Origin: Liquidambar formosana
Lineage: Eukaryota; Streptophyta; Magnoliopsida; Saxifragales; Altingiaceae
DNA length: 64,000 bases
Assembly (NCBI GenBank): GCA_039720395.1
Contig: CM077820.1
Span: 13,849,848-13,913,847 of the forward strand
Direction of reading: 5' to 3'
Positions within the stretch are counted from its first letter, which is position 1. Every line of letters begins with the position of its first letter. Under the pieces are notes generated by a model, which saw only the letters and a list, made by a program, of their open reading frames with translations, was not told the DNA's origin and searched no databases. A program made the position numbers and the translations under genes. Shown in pieces: positions 46,626 to 58,567 of this stretch.

Positions 46626-47759
46626 CCATTGATTTTTAATTTTCATCAGGCTCCAACTGTATAATATGAATCATGCAGTTCACCTTAAGTAGTTGATACT
46701 TAAATTTTGTTGAGTTAGGTTGGTTTTAATGGGGATGAATATATGACGCTTGCAGTGCTCTGTACGTCATGGACATGCTTAGATTGAAACCTAACTCCCC
46801 TGTTCTCTCCTTTCATTTCCATTACAATTTATCATATATTTTTTTCCTTCTCTTTTTCTGTTTCAATTTTTGAAAGGGATCCTGTGGCATCAATCTATGG
46901 AGACAATTTCCTACGGCCACTTTGAAGGGACAAATTTTTTTTCATGAATATGCATTATAGATAAAAACATATGTACAAAGAGTCTTCATAAAATTTACTA
47001 GACGATTAAATCATTAAAATTGATGGAAAATGACATCCATTTTTTAAAAAAAATGAAATGTGAAAATGATGCACCACATCAATTTGTTTACGTATATTTT
47101 GTAAAAGTGTTCTTTTTAATAATTTTTATAGGTTTCCACCCCCACCACTCCAAGAATGGAAAGGCCTATAAATTTTCTTTAAAAAAAAAATAAAAAAATA
47201 AAACATTATGAAGATCAATGAGGAGATCCATGAATTAATATAGGATCCAAAAAATTGGTCATCCTCAACACAAGCCATCTAAAACGGATCCAGAACAGAT
47301 CAATACTCAACTATTGAAGACATATCACCATATGATATGATTTAGAAAGAAGCAGATCTTTTAGCATTCCCTACCACAAAAGTCCCAGGTTTCCCTGCCT
47401 TGTCGGAGTGTTCCACATTTTGCACCCATCTAGGTAAGCCGTCAACTGAAAGGGTGGAGCATCGGTGGCAAGCCACTGTTCAACGTTGGAGTATTCCACA
47501 TGCGTTAATTGTGTAAGTTAATTTGTAATATCAAAAAACAGGAAACTAGTAGTTATTTTGAAATATATATACAGTTAATTTGTAACAAGTTGACAAAAAA
47601 TATCCTTGCTTTGAAATTACATTAGATAATGATTACCAAAAAAAAAATTTTCCAAAGATAAGAAAGAGGCTCTCTAGAACTTTCAATTCTCATTTCACAA
47701 AATTATAACACAGTGTCTCCATTAGAGATGACTTCTGACTTCGCCCCTAGATGTATTAC
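46626..47759. other. downstream flank of NLR-2
   Basis: 46626-46800 resembles 20940-21060. No gene in the rest. Confidence 0.55.
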
Positions 47760-47910
47760 TGCTCTATGCTCATCCATTGAGAAGATGAACCGTCTTCAAT
47801 CTTTAGAGGTACGTACAGTTAACAATCGACCCACTAAAAGTCCTCCAAGCTCTGCCTAATCTATTGAATCTTAGCCTCTATGACGCATACGAAGGTGAAG
47901 TGGTGAACAA
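47760..47910 (+). pseudogene. NLR leucine-rich-repeat fragment
   Basis: GCTCTATGCTCATCCATTGA to CTTTAGAGGTAC matches NLR-2 at 43070-43120, then jumps to sequence matching 43280-43370 (CTGCCTAATCTATTGAA, GACGCATACGAAGGTGA). An internal deletion removed about 160 bp. No flanking coding sequence remains. Confidence 0.85.
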
Positions 47911-48189
47911 TACGTTGGATTCATGTCCGTGAATCAAGTCGAGGAGCTGATTGAAAACCGGTGTCTTTGGAAATTCCAAATTTTGTATGGGTCGATCCAC
48001 TAATCATTAATTCCAATTACAATTAATCGTTAATTCCAAATTTTGTATGGGTCCACTAATCGTTCCCCAATTACAACTAATCGTTAATTCCAAATATTGC
48101 AAATGATATCAGAGTTTCTTTGGAAATTACAGAATTTTTCCGAACAAAATTTAGAATACAACATATAATAGTGGGGAAATTCTATGGTA
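47911..48189. other. gene-free stretch
   Basis: A short direct repeat of TCGTTAATTCCAAAT. 47915-48100 is loosely like 56376-56600. Confidence 0.4.
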
Positions 48190-48425
48190 TTAGAGGAGCT
48201 CATCAACTTCTAGTCTCCCATCAGTCTTTTGCCCTTAAAAGATCCAAACGGCTTCATCATCTGTCTCATCTAATACCAAATTGATTCATTTTTCATTTTT
48301 TCCAACATTCGGTCTTTACTCTTTAGCTAATTGTGTCATAGCTAATTTGGTCATGATACATCCGGCCTTTTCACTATTGTACTAATTATTCCTCCTGTGG
48401 GTCCCACCTAAACAAGTGGTAAGAT
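48190..48425 (+). other. fragment of the NLR upstream region
   Basis: Matches 7380-7660 (GAGCTCATCAACTTC, AACATTCGGTCTTTACTC). The part nearer the gene is missing; a MULE lies 280 bp further on. Confidence 0.75.
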
Positions 48426-48704
48426 GCGATTTGGGTTTTTATTTTTATTTTTATTTTTATTTTGGTGGCAGCTTGCAGTTTGTCAAAGACTCGAAACTGT
48501 GTAATTTACAATATGTGTGGCAATTTCTTATTTATCTTTGGTGTATAACATTGCATGGGTCCACTCTAAGAAACGTGGCAAGTCTTAATTTGTCATGCCA
48601 ATGGTATGATAGTTTATTGACATTTGCTAAATTTGTTAAGTGAGTGATCTCAATATCAAACTTATGGAGAAGCATTGATATCTATTTGTTGATATTAAAA
48701 TAAG

Positions 48705-50175
48705 GGGCAAACTACATATTAGTGTCACTAACTTTACCCCAAATTTTAATGTGGTGTATAAACTTTTAATTTGTCCAATTTAGTGCACTAACTATACATT
48801 AGTGTTTCAATGTGGGTAAACAAGGCTCGGCCGTTTAGTTTACTAACGGAGACCTCACGTGGCGCTGACGTGGCGATCCACGTGGCGCTGACGTGGCATC
48901 CCTGGTGGAGTCTCCCCAGGAGAAATTACATATTAGTGTCACTAACTTTACCCCAAATTTCAATGTGGTGCATAAACTTTTAATTTGTCCAATTTAATGC
49001 ACTAACTATACATTAGTGTTTCAATGTGGGTAAACATGGGACGATCATTTACTTCACTAATGGGGACCTCATGTGCCCTCACGTGGTGGCCCATCTTGCA
49101 TTGATGTGGCATCCCTAGTGGAGTCTCCCCATTTTTTCCTACCATTTGCATCTCACGTGCACAGCATCTGAGAGATTACTTACATTGATAACCCCTTATG
49201 ATCTAGGGCTTCTGACCCAAGAGTGAGAATGGTGGTGGGAGTGGGGGACACAAGGAGCTACTTTGCTTCCACATCGACTGCGAACTGATTTGAAGAATGG
49301 TAAAGATTATCTTCGGGAATGGTGGTAGGAGTGGGGGACGACGCGCGGGTTTGGGGAGGGGAGAGAATAGAGAAAGGATAGAAGGTGGAATTAGGGTTAG
49401 GGAGAAGAGGAGAGGGAAAACTCCATTTCTTTGAGGAAGTCGTTAATGTGGCAATAAGGGTGGAGAAGAATGGGGGAAGAGGGAGACTCTCATATCACAT
49501 AAGTGGCACCAGTGTGTCTGTCTTTCCATGGTGGCAATAGTGGTGGTGGTGGCAGTAGTGGAAGACATGGTGAATATCTTCTTACTTTCAATAGTAGCCT
49601 TTCTTCTTTTCAGATGGAAGGGATTGTAATTACGTATGTTGGGAAAGGGAAAAGGGAAATGGAAAATGGAAAATGGAAATGGGAGGGAAGGTGGGGTTTC
49701 CTATGCTCTATCATTTCTGACTATGAATAGGTCCGTCGAAACAGCTTTGATGGAGACTCCACCAGGGATGCCACATCGATGGCAGATGGGCTACCACGTA
49801 AGCGCACATAAGGTCCTCGTTAGTGAATTAAACAGTCGTCCCATGTTTATCCACATTGAAACATTAATGTATAGTTAGTGCATTAAATTGGACAAATTAA
49901 AAGTTTATGCACCACATTGAAATTTGGGGTAAAGTTAGTGACACTAATATGTAATTTCTCCTGGGGAGACTCCACCAGGGATGCCACGTCAGCGCCACGT
50001 GGATCGCCACGTCAGCGGCACGTGAGGTCTCCGTTAGTAAACTAAACGGCCGTCCCTTGTTTACCCACATTGAAACACTAATGTATAGTTAGTGCACTAA
50101 ATTGGACAAATTAAAAGTTTATATACCACATTGAAATTTGGGGTAAAGTTAGTGACACTAATATGTAGTTTGCCC
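48705..50175. mobile_element. Mutator-like element, non-autonomous
   Basis: Ends GGGCAAACTACATATTAGTG and its exact complement, with a perfect 9-bp duplication TAAAATAAG (48696-48704, 50176-50184). Each terminal arm contains the same about 215-bp block twice (48705-48918 and 48919-49135; mirrored at 49735-49962 and 49963-50175). The 0.6-kb middle (49140-49735) is more GC-rich and unlike the arms, so it may be captured host sequence. I see no transposase. Confidence 0.92.
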
Positions 50176-50184
50176 TAAAATAAG

Positions 50185-50617
50185 TTAGGGATAAAGGTAG
50201 ATTTTATCTATTATAAAAAAAAAAAATTAAAAAAAATTAAAAATTAAAAAGTCTTAATTTGTCATGATTTAGCTAATTTTGCAGAATTTTTTTTTTTATA
50301 AAAAAATATGTCGTTTAAATTGATGTTTTTTTTGCCAAAAATGAAACAAAGACTATAAATGGCAAAACATTCCACTTAAATGATAGATTTTAGAGAAAAA
50401 AAAAATTTTTCTTCAAAGTTGTTGTTCAAAACGATGTTTTTTAGTGGACTACATGACCATTTTTTATAAGAATCTTTTCTATTTTTCATAAGAAAATTTT
50501 TTTATAGGATCTTGAAAAATTAAAATATATGAAGGGTGCAAATAAATTTAATTAAAGGACGACAATAAAGGGTTATTCTCGTTTGTGAATTAAGGGATTT
50601 AGGTTCATGCATTATCA
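50185..50617. other. NLR downstream flank
   Basis: 50230-50520 matches 61140-61300 downstream of NLR-3 (AAAGTTGTTGTTCAAAACGATG, CTAGTGGACAT-like). No gene. Confidence 0.55.
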
Positions 50618-51429
50618 TGTTAACTCTTAAAATGAACTATAATGATCATGTTTAGAGTCTTTTGACTCATTAAAATAACCCCTTGTGTATTAAGTCTTAA
50701 GGTCTTAAAATAAATTCTTTCTTCATAACTTTAAGACATCTTAATTGAGTTTAAGACGTCTGAATCATGTTTAAGACATCTAAAACTGGCTTAAGACATT
50801 TGAAAGATAAAGACCTCAAAATACATCTGCTCTAGTTTTTTTAAGACACCTGAATAAGACTTCTTAAAGAGGTTTAAGACATTTGAAAGAAGTTTAAGAC
50901 ATCTAAAATCCTCATGAACAGTGACCTAAAAGATCCTCAGTTAAAACTGCCCTCTGCTTTTTTAAGATACCTGAATAAGACGTCTTAAACAGAATCAAAT
51001 GTCTGAAATCAATTTTAGACATCTGAATCTCTCGGGACTGACACATAACGGCTAGTTTTTTGAACGGTCTTTTGAGCATTAAATGCCCACCAAACTATCT
51101 TTCCCGGCACTTATTGCTACAGAACAGTCATATTAACCTCTTGTATTATATATATAAGCATCAAACTCATTTATGAACATTCATTGAGTTAGAAACAAGA
51201 TCATTTATTACAAGCCCTAATTTCACTTGTGAGCATTCATTGAGATTTAATCAATAGCTAAGTGTGCAATCAGTTGCTGTATATTTACTCTTTTGAGAAA
51301 GCTTTATTAACACAAAAACAAACTCTATTCATCTTATATCAAAGGGGTGTCAGTGTGAGGACCCAAGGCTTGATTCATGAGAATTTTGGGTTAGGATGTG
51401 CTAAGGTAGGTTTTCGTGAGCCTAGCACT

Positions 51430-51700
51430 TCTTTTTGTGTATGTTGAGCAATATAGTTGACTACAGTGATTTATAGTCGACTATATTGTTAGGTAGAATT
51501 TCTTTTTATGTATGTTAAACAATTTAGTTGACTGTAGTGACTTATAGTTGACTATATTGACAAGCAGAACTTCTTTTGTGCATGTTAAACAATTTAGCCG
51601 ACTATAATGATTTACAGTCGACTATATTGTTAGGTAGAATGTTACGATACTGTTCATTGGGGAGTTTTAGTCGACTATAATCCATTACAGTCAACTATAA
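51430..51700. repeat. tandem repeat with TAGTCGACTA dyads
   Basis: A 70-71-bp unit repeated about three times, each with two TAGTYGACTA-type palindromes. Two more palindromes follow at about 51667 and 51688. It lies in the U3 of LTR A, just upstream of its TATA. Confidence 0.8.
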
Positions 51701-53604
51701 TGGGGTAAAAAGATTTCTGTTGAAAAACAAGATTTTTTATGGGGTAAAAAGACCATTATACCCCTCACTTATACTCCCTTTATAAACCGAATTCCTAGAG
51801 GGTTCTTATCCATTCTTCTCAGCCGAGAGAAAGAGAGAGAGGAGAAGAGAAGGAAAAGGGGGCGGAGGCTCTACGGGGTCTCGTCGGAGCACGGTAGCCT
51901 CAATCCGATGCCGGCGAGCTCGGATCTGGCGTATTTTGGCTCGATCTACATGTCTATGGTTGTAGATTTGGATTTCTTCACTCTATTTTTAAGGTAAGGG
52001 CATTTTCTCATCTTAAACCATTGATGCATAGGGGTTTTGGGTTTAAACCATGTAAACATACATGTATTTGGCATTCTTTGCATAAATATCATGCATGTGG
52101 GCATATTTAATTTGATGAGTTTTGATAAATTTTGGAAAATCTAGGGTTTTGTATTACACCCTATTTGGTTATATGCATGTTCCATTTCCAACCCTCACAT
52201 GATTTGGGGTACAATAGGTTGGTTTACATACCCCCTTTTGTTATATTCTTGTTATTTATGAAACTCTTATATGTCTAAGGGTTAAATGGGCTGGTTTTTA
52301 AAACCTATTGGACTATTTTGTGTAGTCAGAATATTGGAGGTCATTTTTATATAAATGTTTTTGAAACCATTATTTTGAAAAATGGTTGGGAAATAATTTA
52401 TATGAATTATGGGGTTATTTCATATGATTTAAATGCACAAAGCTGTGCCATGGTTTTCTTGAAAAATTTATATATAATTTTCTGGTTTATGTGGGTATTA
52501 TGAAATTGGTAAATGAAAAGAAAAGTGGTAATGATATGGATATGGTGATGAGGGCTACTGGAGACAGGATTACTGCAGTCCCAAAGGAACGGGACGTCTT
52601 GTCGTGTCTTCCTATCCTTTAGTCCTGCGCTATGTGCCTGAATATGAGGTTACTTTTTGGTCCAAGTAGGATCATAGTGTTTCCTCATAATGAGGTTACT
52701 TTTTGGTCCAAGTGGGATCATAGTGTTTCCTCATGATAGGGTTACTTTCTGGACCCAAATAGGATCCATAGTATTTCCATTTATTTTCTGCGCGCGAAGG
52801 CCCCACATGACCTGGGGAGGATTTATCAGTTTGAAAGACTGATGTTATGGATTTCCAGATATGGCGGATGATGATTATTGGCTTATGAGGCCGTGATATG
52901 ATATTAGAAAATGATAGTTAATTCATTTGTAAAATGATGATTTTGATAACAAATAATTTGAGTTATTTCTTACCTCTTTAAAAAGGAAAAAAGGGGTGTT
53001 GGTATTTAATGATTTAACTTCCGCAATTTATTTCATTATACCTATATCGGTTTTATTTACTGAAAAATTTATATTGCAACTAATCAATTGTTTTGTAGAG
53101 CTCTTGAAAAGTATATAAATTATGATTTTCAAAACCTTGGGTTATTTTGGGAAAATGTTTTCCTACTGAGTATGTAGCTCATACCCCCACAGTTTTTCTT
53201 GTAGGTCATATTTTCAAAATAAAGCTTAACCTAGGGTTGGGAAGCACATCTACATGCTTGCATTCATATAGAGGATCATTGTATTTTATTTCGGCTTTAA
53301 GCCTAGGCATGTATTAATTTTAATTCATGGCCTATAATAAATAGATAAGTAGTGGAAGCAGATGTGGATAAGACCCATGTGACTACGATACAGCTTGTAG
53401 TTTTATTTATTTTTGGAATATTGTGTGGATAGTTGAAAATGATTATAAATGGGTTTTCTACAGGTTTAATGATTAGTCGATAACTTAGTATGTCCTATTT
53501 ACAAACGGGACCATGCCAGATTTTCTAAAAATATTTTCAAAAGAATTATTTTTATTAAACAACCACCAAAATTAACTTTAAAACTGATTTTCTTACTATA
53601 TAAC

Positions 53605-55965
53605 TGTAAGGACTTGTTTTCTTAATAGGGATTAATATGGCTTAATATATGATTAAAGTAGTTAATCACTTGATTTGTTGGATAACCTAATATAAGGGTA
53701 ATCCATTTGTATGATAATATGATATTATATATGTTTCAATGATTATTTTGATGAATTGAGTATCCTAAGTGAGTGTTGGGCCTTATTTGCAGTTTCGGGT
53801 TAAGCTATTGAAATTTAACTAAGTGTGGGAGAAAAATGAGTTTTCGTAAATCTTCGTTTTTAAAGATAATTTTTGGCGGTAATTGAAGTTTATAATATTA
53901 TAAGACTTCTGTGATTTTATGGGATTTTATTAGCATGTTTAGATTGGGTTCCTCACATGTTTGTTTTAGAAAAATCTATCGGGAGACGGATTTTGTACTA
54001 AAACTTGGAAATGAGATTTTGATATATTGGGAATTTGATTTTTTTGATATTTTATTTAGATTCAAATGGGCGGTTATTTGCTTATTTTCATTAAATAACT
54101 TAAAATAATTACTTAAATGTTTTGGATGAAAATAAAGCTAATGTCTGTGCTGACGGAGAGTTGCCTGACTGACTGCCTATTTTCAGCTGTCTGTGTATTT
54201 CAGATGGCTGAAACATGTTTTAGCTGTCTGAAAGATCATTTTCAGCCGGGTGAAAGTTCATGTTAGCCGACTGAAAATTCCAGAGAGGAATGTTTTGTGT
54301 TGGGCACTTTCAGCCGGCTGAAAATATTTTTCAGCCTTCTGAAAGTGTCAGTGGACAATTTCAATAAAGGGTTAAAATGGCCATTTTGCCCTCCTTTTTC
54401 TATATAAACCCTTAACCCATGAATTTCTCTCCATTCTTCTAGCCAAGAGAGAGAGAGAATAAGAAAGGGAGAGTGACGGGGAGGTTGTGGGTAGCTTGAC
54501 GGAGCATGGCAGCCCCGATCCGACGCTGGCAAGCTCGGATCCATCATAGTTTGGCCCGATCTACGTGCGTGTAGGGATGTTTTGGCATTTGCATCACCTA
54601 TTTTTGAGGTAGGGGACATTTTCTCATTTTAAACCCTTGTTGCATGGGGGTTTGGGTATAAATCATGTAGTTTTACATGTATTTGGTAGTTTTTGGCATA
54701 AATATCATGCATGGGGTATTTATTTGCTAGGTTTTACAAATTGTGGGAAACCTAGGGTTTGATTCACATCATTTTGTTATTAAAATGTTGTTTTTGAAAT
54801 CATTCATTTGGAAATGTTTTATGGAGTTATTGCATATGGTTTCTAAGAACAAACCTATTAGGTGGTTTTTGGAAAATTTATATATAATTTTCCGGATTAT
54901 GTGAGAATTATGGAATTGATAAATCAATAGAAAAGTGGTGATGATATGGATATGATGATGAGGGCTACTGGAGACAGGATTACTGTGGTCCCAAAGGAAC
55001 GGGACGTCTTGCCGTGTCTTCCTATCATTTAGTCCTGGGCTATGTGCCCGAATATGAGGTTACTTTCTGGTCCAAGTAGGATCATAGTGTTTCCTCATGA
55101 CGGGGTTACTTTCTGGACCAAGTAGGATCCATAGTGTTTCCCCTTATTTTTCGTGTGCGAGGGCCCCGCATGACCTGGGAAGGATTTTTCAGTTTGAAAG
55201 ACTGATGTTATGGATTGCCAGATATGGCGGTTGATGATTATTGGTTTATAAGGCCGTGATATGGAATTTGGAAAGAATGATAATGAATTATAAATAACTT
55301 GAGTTATTTCTTACCTTTTTAAAAAAATAAAAAGGGGTGTTGGTATCAAATGATTTAAACTTCCGCAGTTTATTTCATTATACATGTATCAGTTTTATTT
55401 ACTGAAGATTATATTGTAAACTAATCAATGGTTTTGCAGGGTTCTTGAAAAGTATATAAACTATGATTTTTTAAAACCTTGGGGTTATTGTGAGAAATGT
55501 TTTCCTACCGAGCGTGTAGCTCATTCCCCCACAGTTTTCTTGCAGGTCATATTTTCAAAGCTAAGTTGACCTGGATTTTGGGAGCATGTCAGCATGCTTG
55601 CATTCATGTAGAGAATATTGGAGATAAGTTTTGAGCCTAGACATGTATTAATTTTAATTTCATGGCCTATAATAATTAATTGAGTAGTGGATGTATATTT
55701 GAATGAGACCCATGTGACTACGATATAGCCCGTAGATTTCTTTATTTTTGAAATATTGTGTGGATGGCTGGAAAAGCTTATAAATGTGTTTTCTACAGGT
55801 TTTATGACTAGTCGATAACTTGGTATGTCCTATTTACAGACAGGACCATGCCGGATTTTGTAAAAATATTTTCAAAAGAATTATTTCCATTAAACATCCA
55901 CCAAATTTGGCTTTAAAGTTGTTTTCTTACTACTTAACTAATGGCCCCCATTTCGGGTCGTTACA
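53605..55965 (+). repeat. solo LTR B, inside LTR A
   Basis: Starts TGTAAGGACTTG, ends GGGTCGTTACA, 2361 bp, with a perfect 5-bp duplication ATAAC (53600-53604, 55966-55970). From its TATA (54400) onward it is collinear with LTR A, yet its U3 is different. Removing it rejoins LTR A exactly. Confidence 0.9.
54181..54346. repeat. array of TTTCAG-n-CTGAAA dyads in U3 of LTR B
   Basis: Seven units in 166 bp, from TTTCAGATGGCTGAAA to the perfect TTTCAGCCGGCTGAAA (54308-54323), just upstream of the TATA box. Confidence 0.8.
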
Positions 55966-56325
55966 ATAACTAACGGTCCCCATTTCGGGTCATTACAGTG
56001 AGAACCCCCAATTTGCAAGCCCTTGAGGAGTGCTCTTGCACAAGTGTTGGTGAAGAACACTTAGTGTTGTAAAAGTTTGATCTCCACCCCTAAAGGAGGT
56101 TGGTTTAGTGGATTAGTGAATCCTCAAACAAGCTCTTATGGCGAGGACGTAAGTGAGGAAGTCGAACCTCATTAACATCGTTTGCATTCTCTTCCTCTTT
56201 ATCTCCTATTAGTGCTTTCTCTTATAGTTTATCTCACTTGCAATAATTTGATTTTAAATTTGCAATTAGTTTTAATTTGGCTATAAACCCTATTCACCCC
56301 CCTCTAGGGTTGTATACTTGGGACA

Positions 56326-56840
56326 GCAGTTTTAGAAAAACAGTAAATATTTTAAATATATCAAAATAAAACTTTTGGATTGATGTTGGTCAGTCAAGTT
56401 GAAGAGCACATTGAAATCATGTTCCCTATATAATAGTTAAAACTACATATAGTGCTTATTTTCCGAACAAATTAAATTTAAACTACCACATATGGTGCTT
56501 ATTTTCTATCCATGAATTGTTTTTTTCACATTTAAATCAATTGTGGAATTTTGATTGAATTATTTCAAATCTTTTTCCGATTAAATCACAAATTCCTCAG
56601 TTTTTGGATTTTGTTTGAGTTATATCAAAACCACAAGTCTCATCAATACATGCTTGTTGATTTTTCTAATATCAACACCATGCATTAGGGAGTTGTACCT
56701 TATTTATAGATGGGTTGTACCGTACCGTATATATAACCCAAACATGCATGAGGTATAATCCCCAATGCATAATTCTAATGTTAACAATATCAATATATGT
56801 TGATGAGACATATATATTGATGTGTTGTACTGTTCATTGT
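56326..56840. other. gene-free stretch
   Basis: Resembles 47915-48100 in part. No gene. Confidence 0.45.
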
Positions 56841-57300
56841 TAGCCTCAAGGTTTCATTCTATGAATATATTATGATTTTGATGATAACAAAGCATTAATG
56901 AATATGTACTAATGTTTATTATTTGAGTTGATCATTAGAAGCTAGGTTTTTCTATGTTCAAATGTAATATCGTAAGAAAAAATCCAAAGAGAACAAGAGA
57001 AGCAAAAAGCCTCAAGGAAGAGAAGACTCTTAACTCTCAAGAACCCCAACAAAGGAAGACTTGAAGTTATTAAAGACTTGGGTATTTGAGTGAGAGTTAG
57101 GATTTCATGTAAATGGTTGAATGGTGAAAACTCAATGACTATAGGATCTTTATATCATAGATTATGACCCTAAGAAGTCCTAGACTTTACTTGGAAAATT
57201 ATTTATGCACTTAGAATTAAAAATGGACTTGTTGAACTGATAGGTACAAATCAGTCGACTGAATTTAACAAAGTGTTGAGATGGGTCAACTTTAATAGAA
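56841..57300 (+). repeat. truncated LTR, SIRE-like start
   Basis: TGTTAGCCTCAAGGTTTC...GATGATAACAAAGC is typical of the start of SIRE-type LTRs. A CAGTCGACTG palindrome occurs at about 57254. The 3' part is missing. Confidence 0.4.
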
Positions 57301-57898
57301 AAACTGCATTTGCAATCAAATTAATCGTTAAATTGGATGCCGAGGTGGTTATCAAAATTTGTCTAAAACAAGAGATGCTCCCCAATGGGCAAGGGCACTC
57401 ACACTGTTGGGTTTACAAGAGCAAGTAAGTTAATTAATTATCCTATATATATTTTATATTTTTAACATAAATAATTTAGGAAAATGCTGGTGATCGATCC
57501 CTGAATATTTCGTTTTAGCTTTTCTATAATGATATGGCTATTGGCATAGCAAGCAATTAGAAAAAAAAAAAAAAAATCAAAAAAGCAAAAAATCAAAAAA
57601 TTGATGTGGCATGGAAAAGGAATTGAGGATAAAAAGGTATTTGAGCAGTGCTATTGGTAAAAGAAAATAGGGAAAAAAATTAAATTACTTCTTAGACCAA
57701 TAGCACTACTCAAATACATAATGAAGTGCTTAGTGGTGCCAAGAATTAAATTAAAAATTAACACAGTAAAAAATAATGTAATTGATGGAAGAACCTCTGT
57801 TAAAATGGCTTCATATTTCAAAGTCTTCGAAATGGGCATTTTTTAGGCAAATTCAAGTTTTTGTTTTGTTCAAAGTCAATTATCAACACCTCCTCGAA
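57301..57898. other. gene-free stretch with a small inverted repeat
   Basis: TATTTGAGCAGTGCTATTGG (about 57640) is answered by CCAATAGCACTACTCAAATA (about 57700), a likely small MITE. Otherwise nothing. Confidence 0.5.
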
Positions 57899-58074
57899 AG
57901 GAGTAGAACTTCCATGCAACCGTGACACGGCCACGTGGTGTCACGGTTTAATAAGGATCAAGCAAAATAGGATTGTAGGGTCATAAAATACTTTGACAAT
58001 CCCACTTTACTTTACCTTTATTATCCTGTGACACCATGTGGCTTGTGTCACAGTTGCATGGAGGTTTTTCTCCC
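57899..58074. mobile_element. MITE upstream of NLR-3
   Basis: Inverted ends CTTCCATGCAACCGTGAC and GTCACAGTTGCATGGAG. Same family as 34238-34395. Confidence 0.7.
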
Positions 58075-58099
58075 TCAACAGAGTATAATCGGATGCATT

Positions 58100-58390
58100 A
58101 TTGATGTACGTGTGAAGCTGCAGATATTTTTTTTTAGAATGACATGTGGGTGGAAGCAAAGTATCTCTGCATTCAACTAAGCCTTATGACCTTGTGGGAA
58201 TACCCATCAATGTCAAGCCAGCTGTGGAAAAGAAATCTATACCACTAGATGGCTTATCTTCAATATAATTGATTGGAAAAAAAAAATTTAAGCATCGATT
58301 GACTTAGAAATTCAAAGCAAGATGCATATAGCACTTCATTTGGGAAGGTTGGTGGCAACAAAATTCGATCAGCTGTGTTCAATAGCATAG
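58100..58390 (+). promoter_or_regulatory. upstream region of NLR-3
   Basis: Nearly identical to 7650-7910 before NLR-1, including the W-box core TTGACT at 58299-58304. It runs into the expected 5' UTR but no exon 1 follows. Confidence 0.7.
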
Positions 58391-58469
58391 CAAGATGCAA
58401 AAATAGCTTTATTATTGTTGTTTTTTATTAAATAATAGCAATCAAATTATTGTGCCTCCATCTACAAGC

Positions 58470-58566
58470 TTTTTCTAAGCTCCAATTTTCTAATTAAATT
58501 ATTGTATTTGAGTATTGTTATTTTTATTAGTAGTCATGTTAACCAAACATTGTTTCTAATATAACA
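58470..58566 (+). repeat. 3' remnant of the intron LTR in NLR-3
   Basis: ACAAGCTTTTTCTAAGCTCC...TAATATAACA matches the last 100 bp of the right LTR in NLR-1 and NLR-2, followed by GATAT (target copy). Confidence 0.75.
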
Positions 58567-58567
58567 G

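Larger units (their letters stand above)
51354..55997 (+). repeat. solo LTR A, split by LTR B
   Basis: Starts TGTGAGGACC, ends GGGTCATTACA. Flanks are GTCAG (51349-51353) and GTGAG (55998-56002), one mismatch. Its own sequence is 51354-53604 plus 55971-55997. It has a TATA-like TTTATAAA near 51779, a GC-rich leader, and a possible donor (51994) and acceptor (53204). No internal region or second LTR is attached. Confidence 0.83.
50618..56325 (+). repeat. SIRE-like LTR (LTR C), split by a nested insertion
   Basis: Two halves, 50618-51353 and 56003-56325, flank LTR A. The right half ends CTATTCACCCCCCTCTAGGG, a form well known from plant SIRE/Maximus-type copia LTRs. The left half carries about ten TTTAAGACATCTGAA-type units (50690-51025). 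The outer ends are approximate and no target duplication was found. Confidence 0.55.

Noticed and set aside
49503..49878. small genes within the MULE core
   Set aside because: Overlapping short Gly/Lys-rich frames from GGT and GGAAA runs; no recognisable domain.
48919..49962. a second MULE nested inside the first
   Set aside because: The inner arms are flanked by inverted, not direct, repeats, so there is no target duplication.
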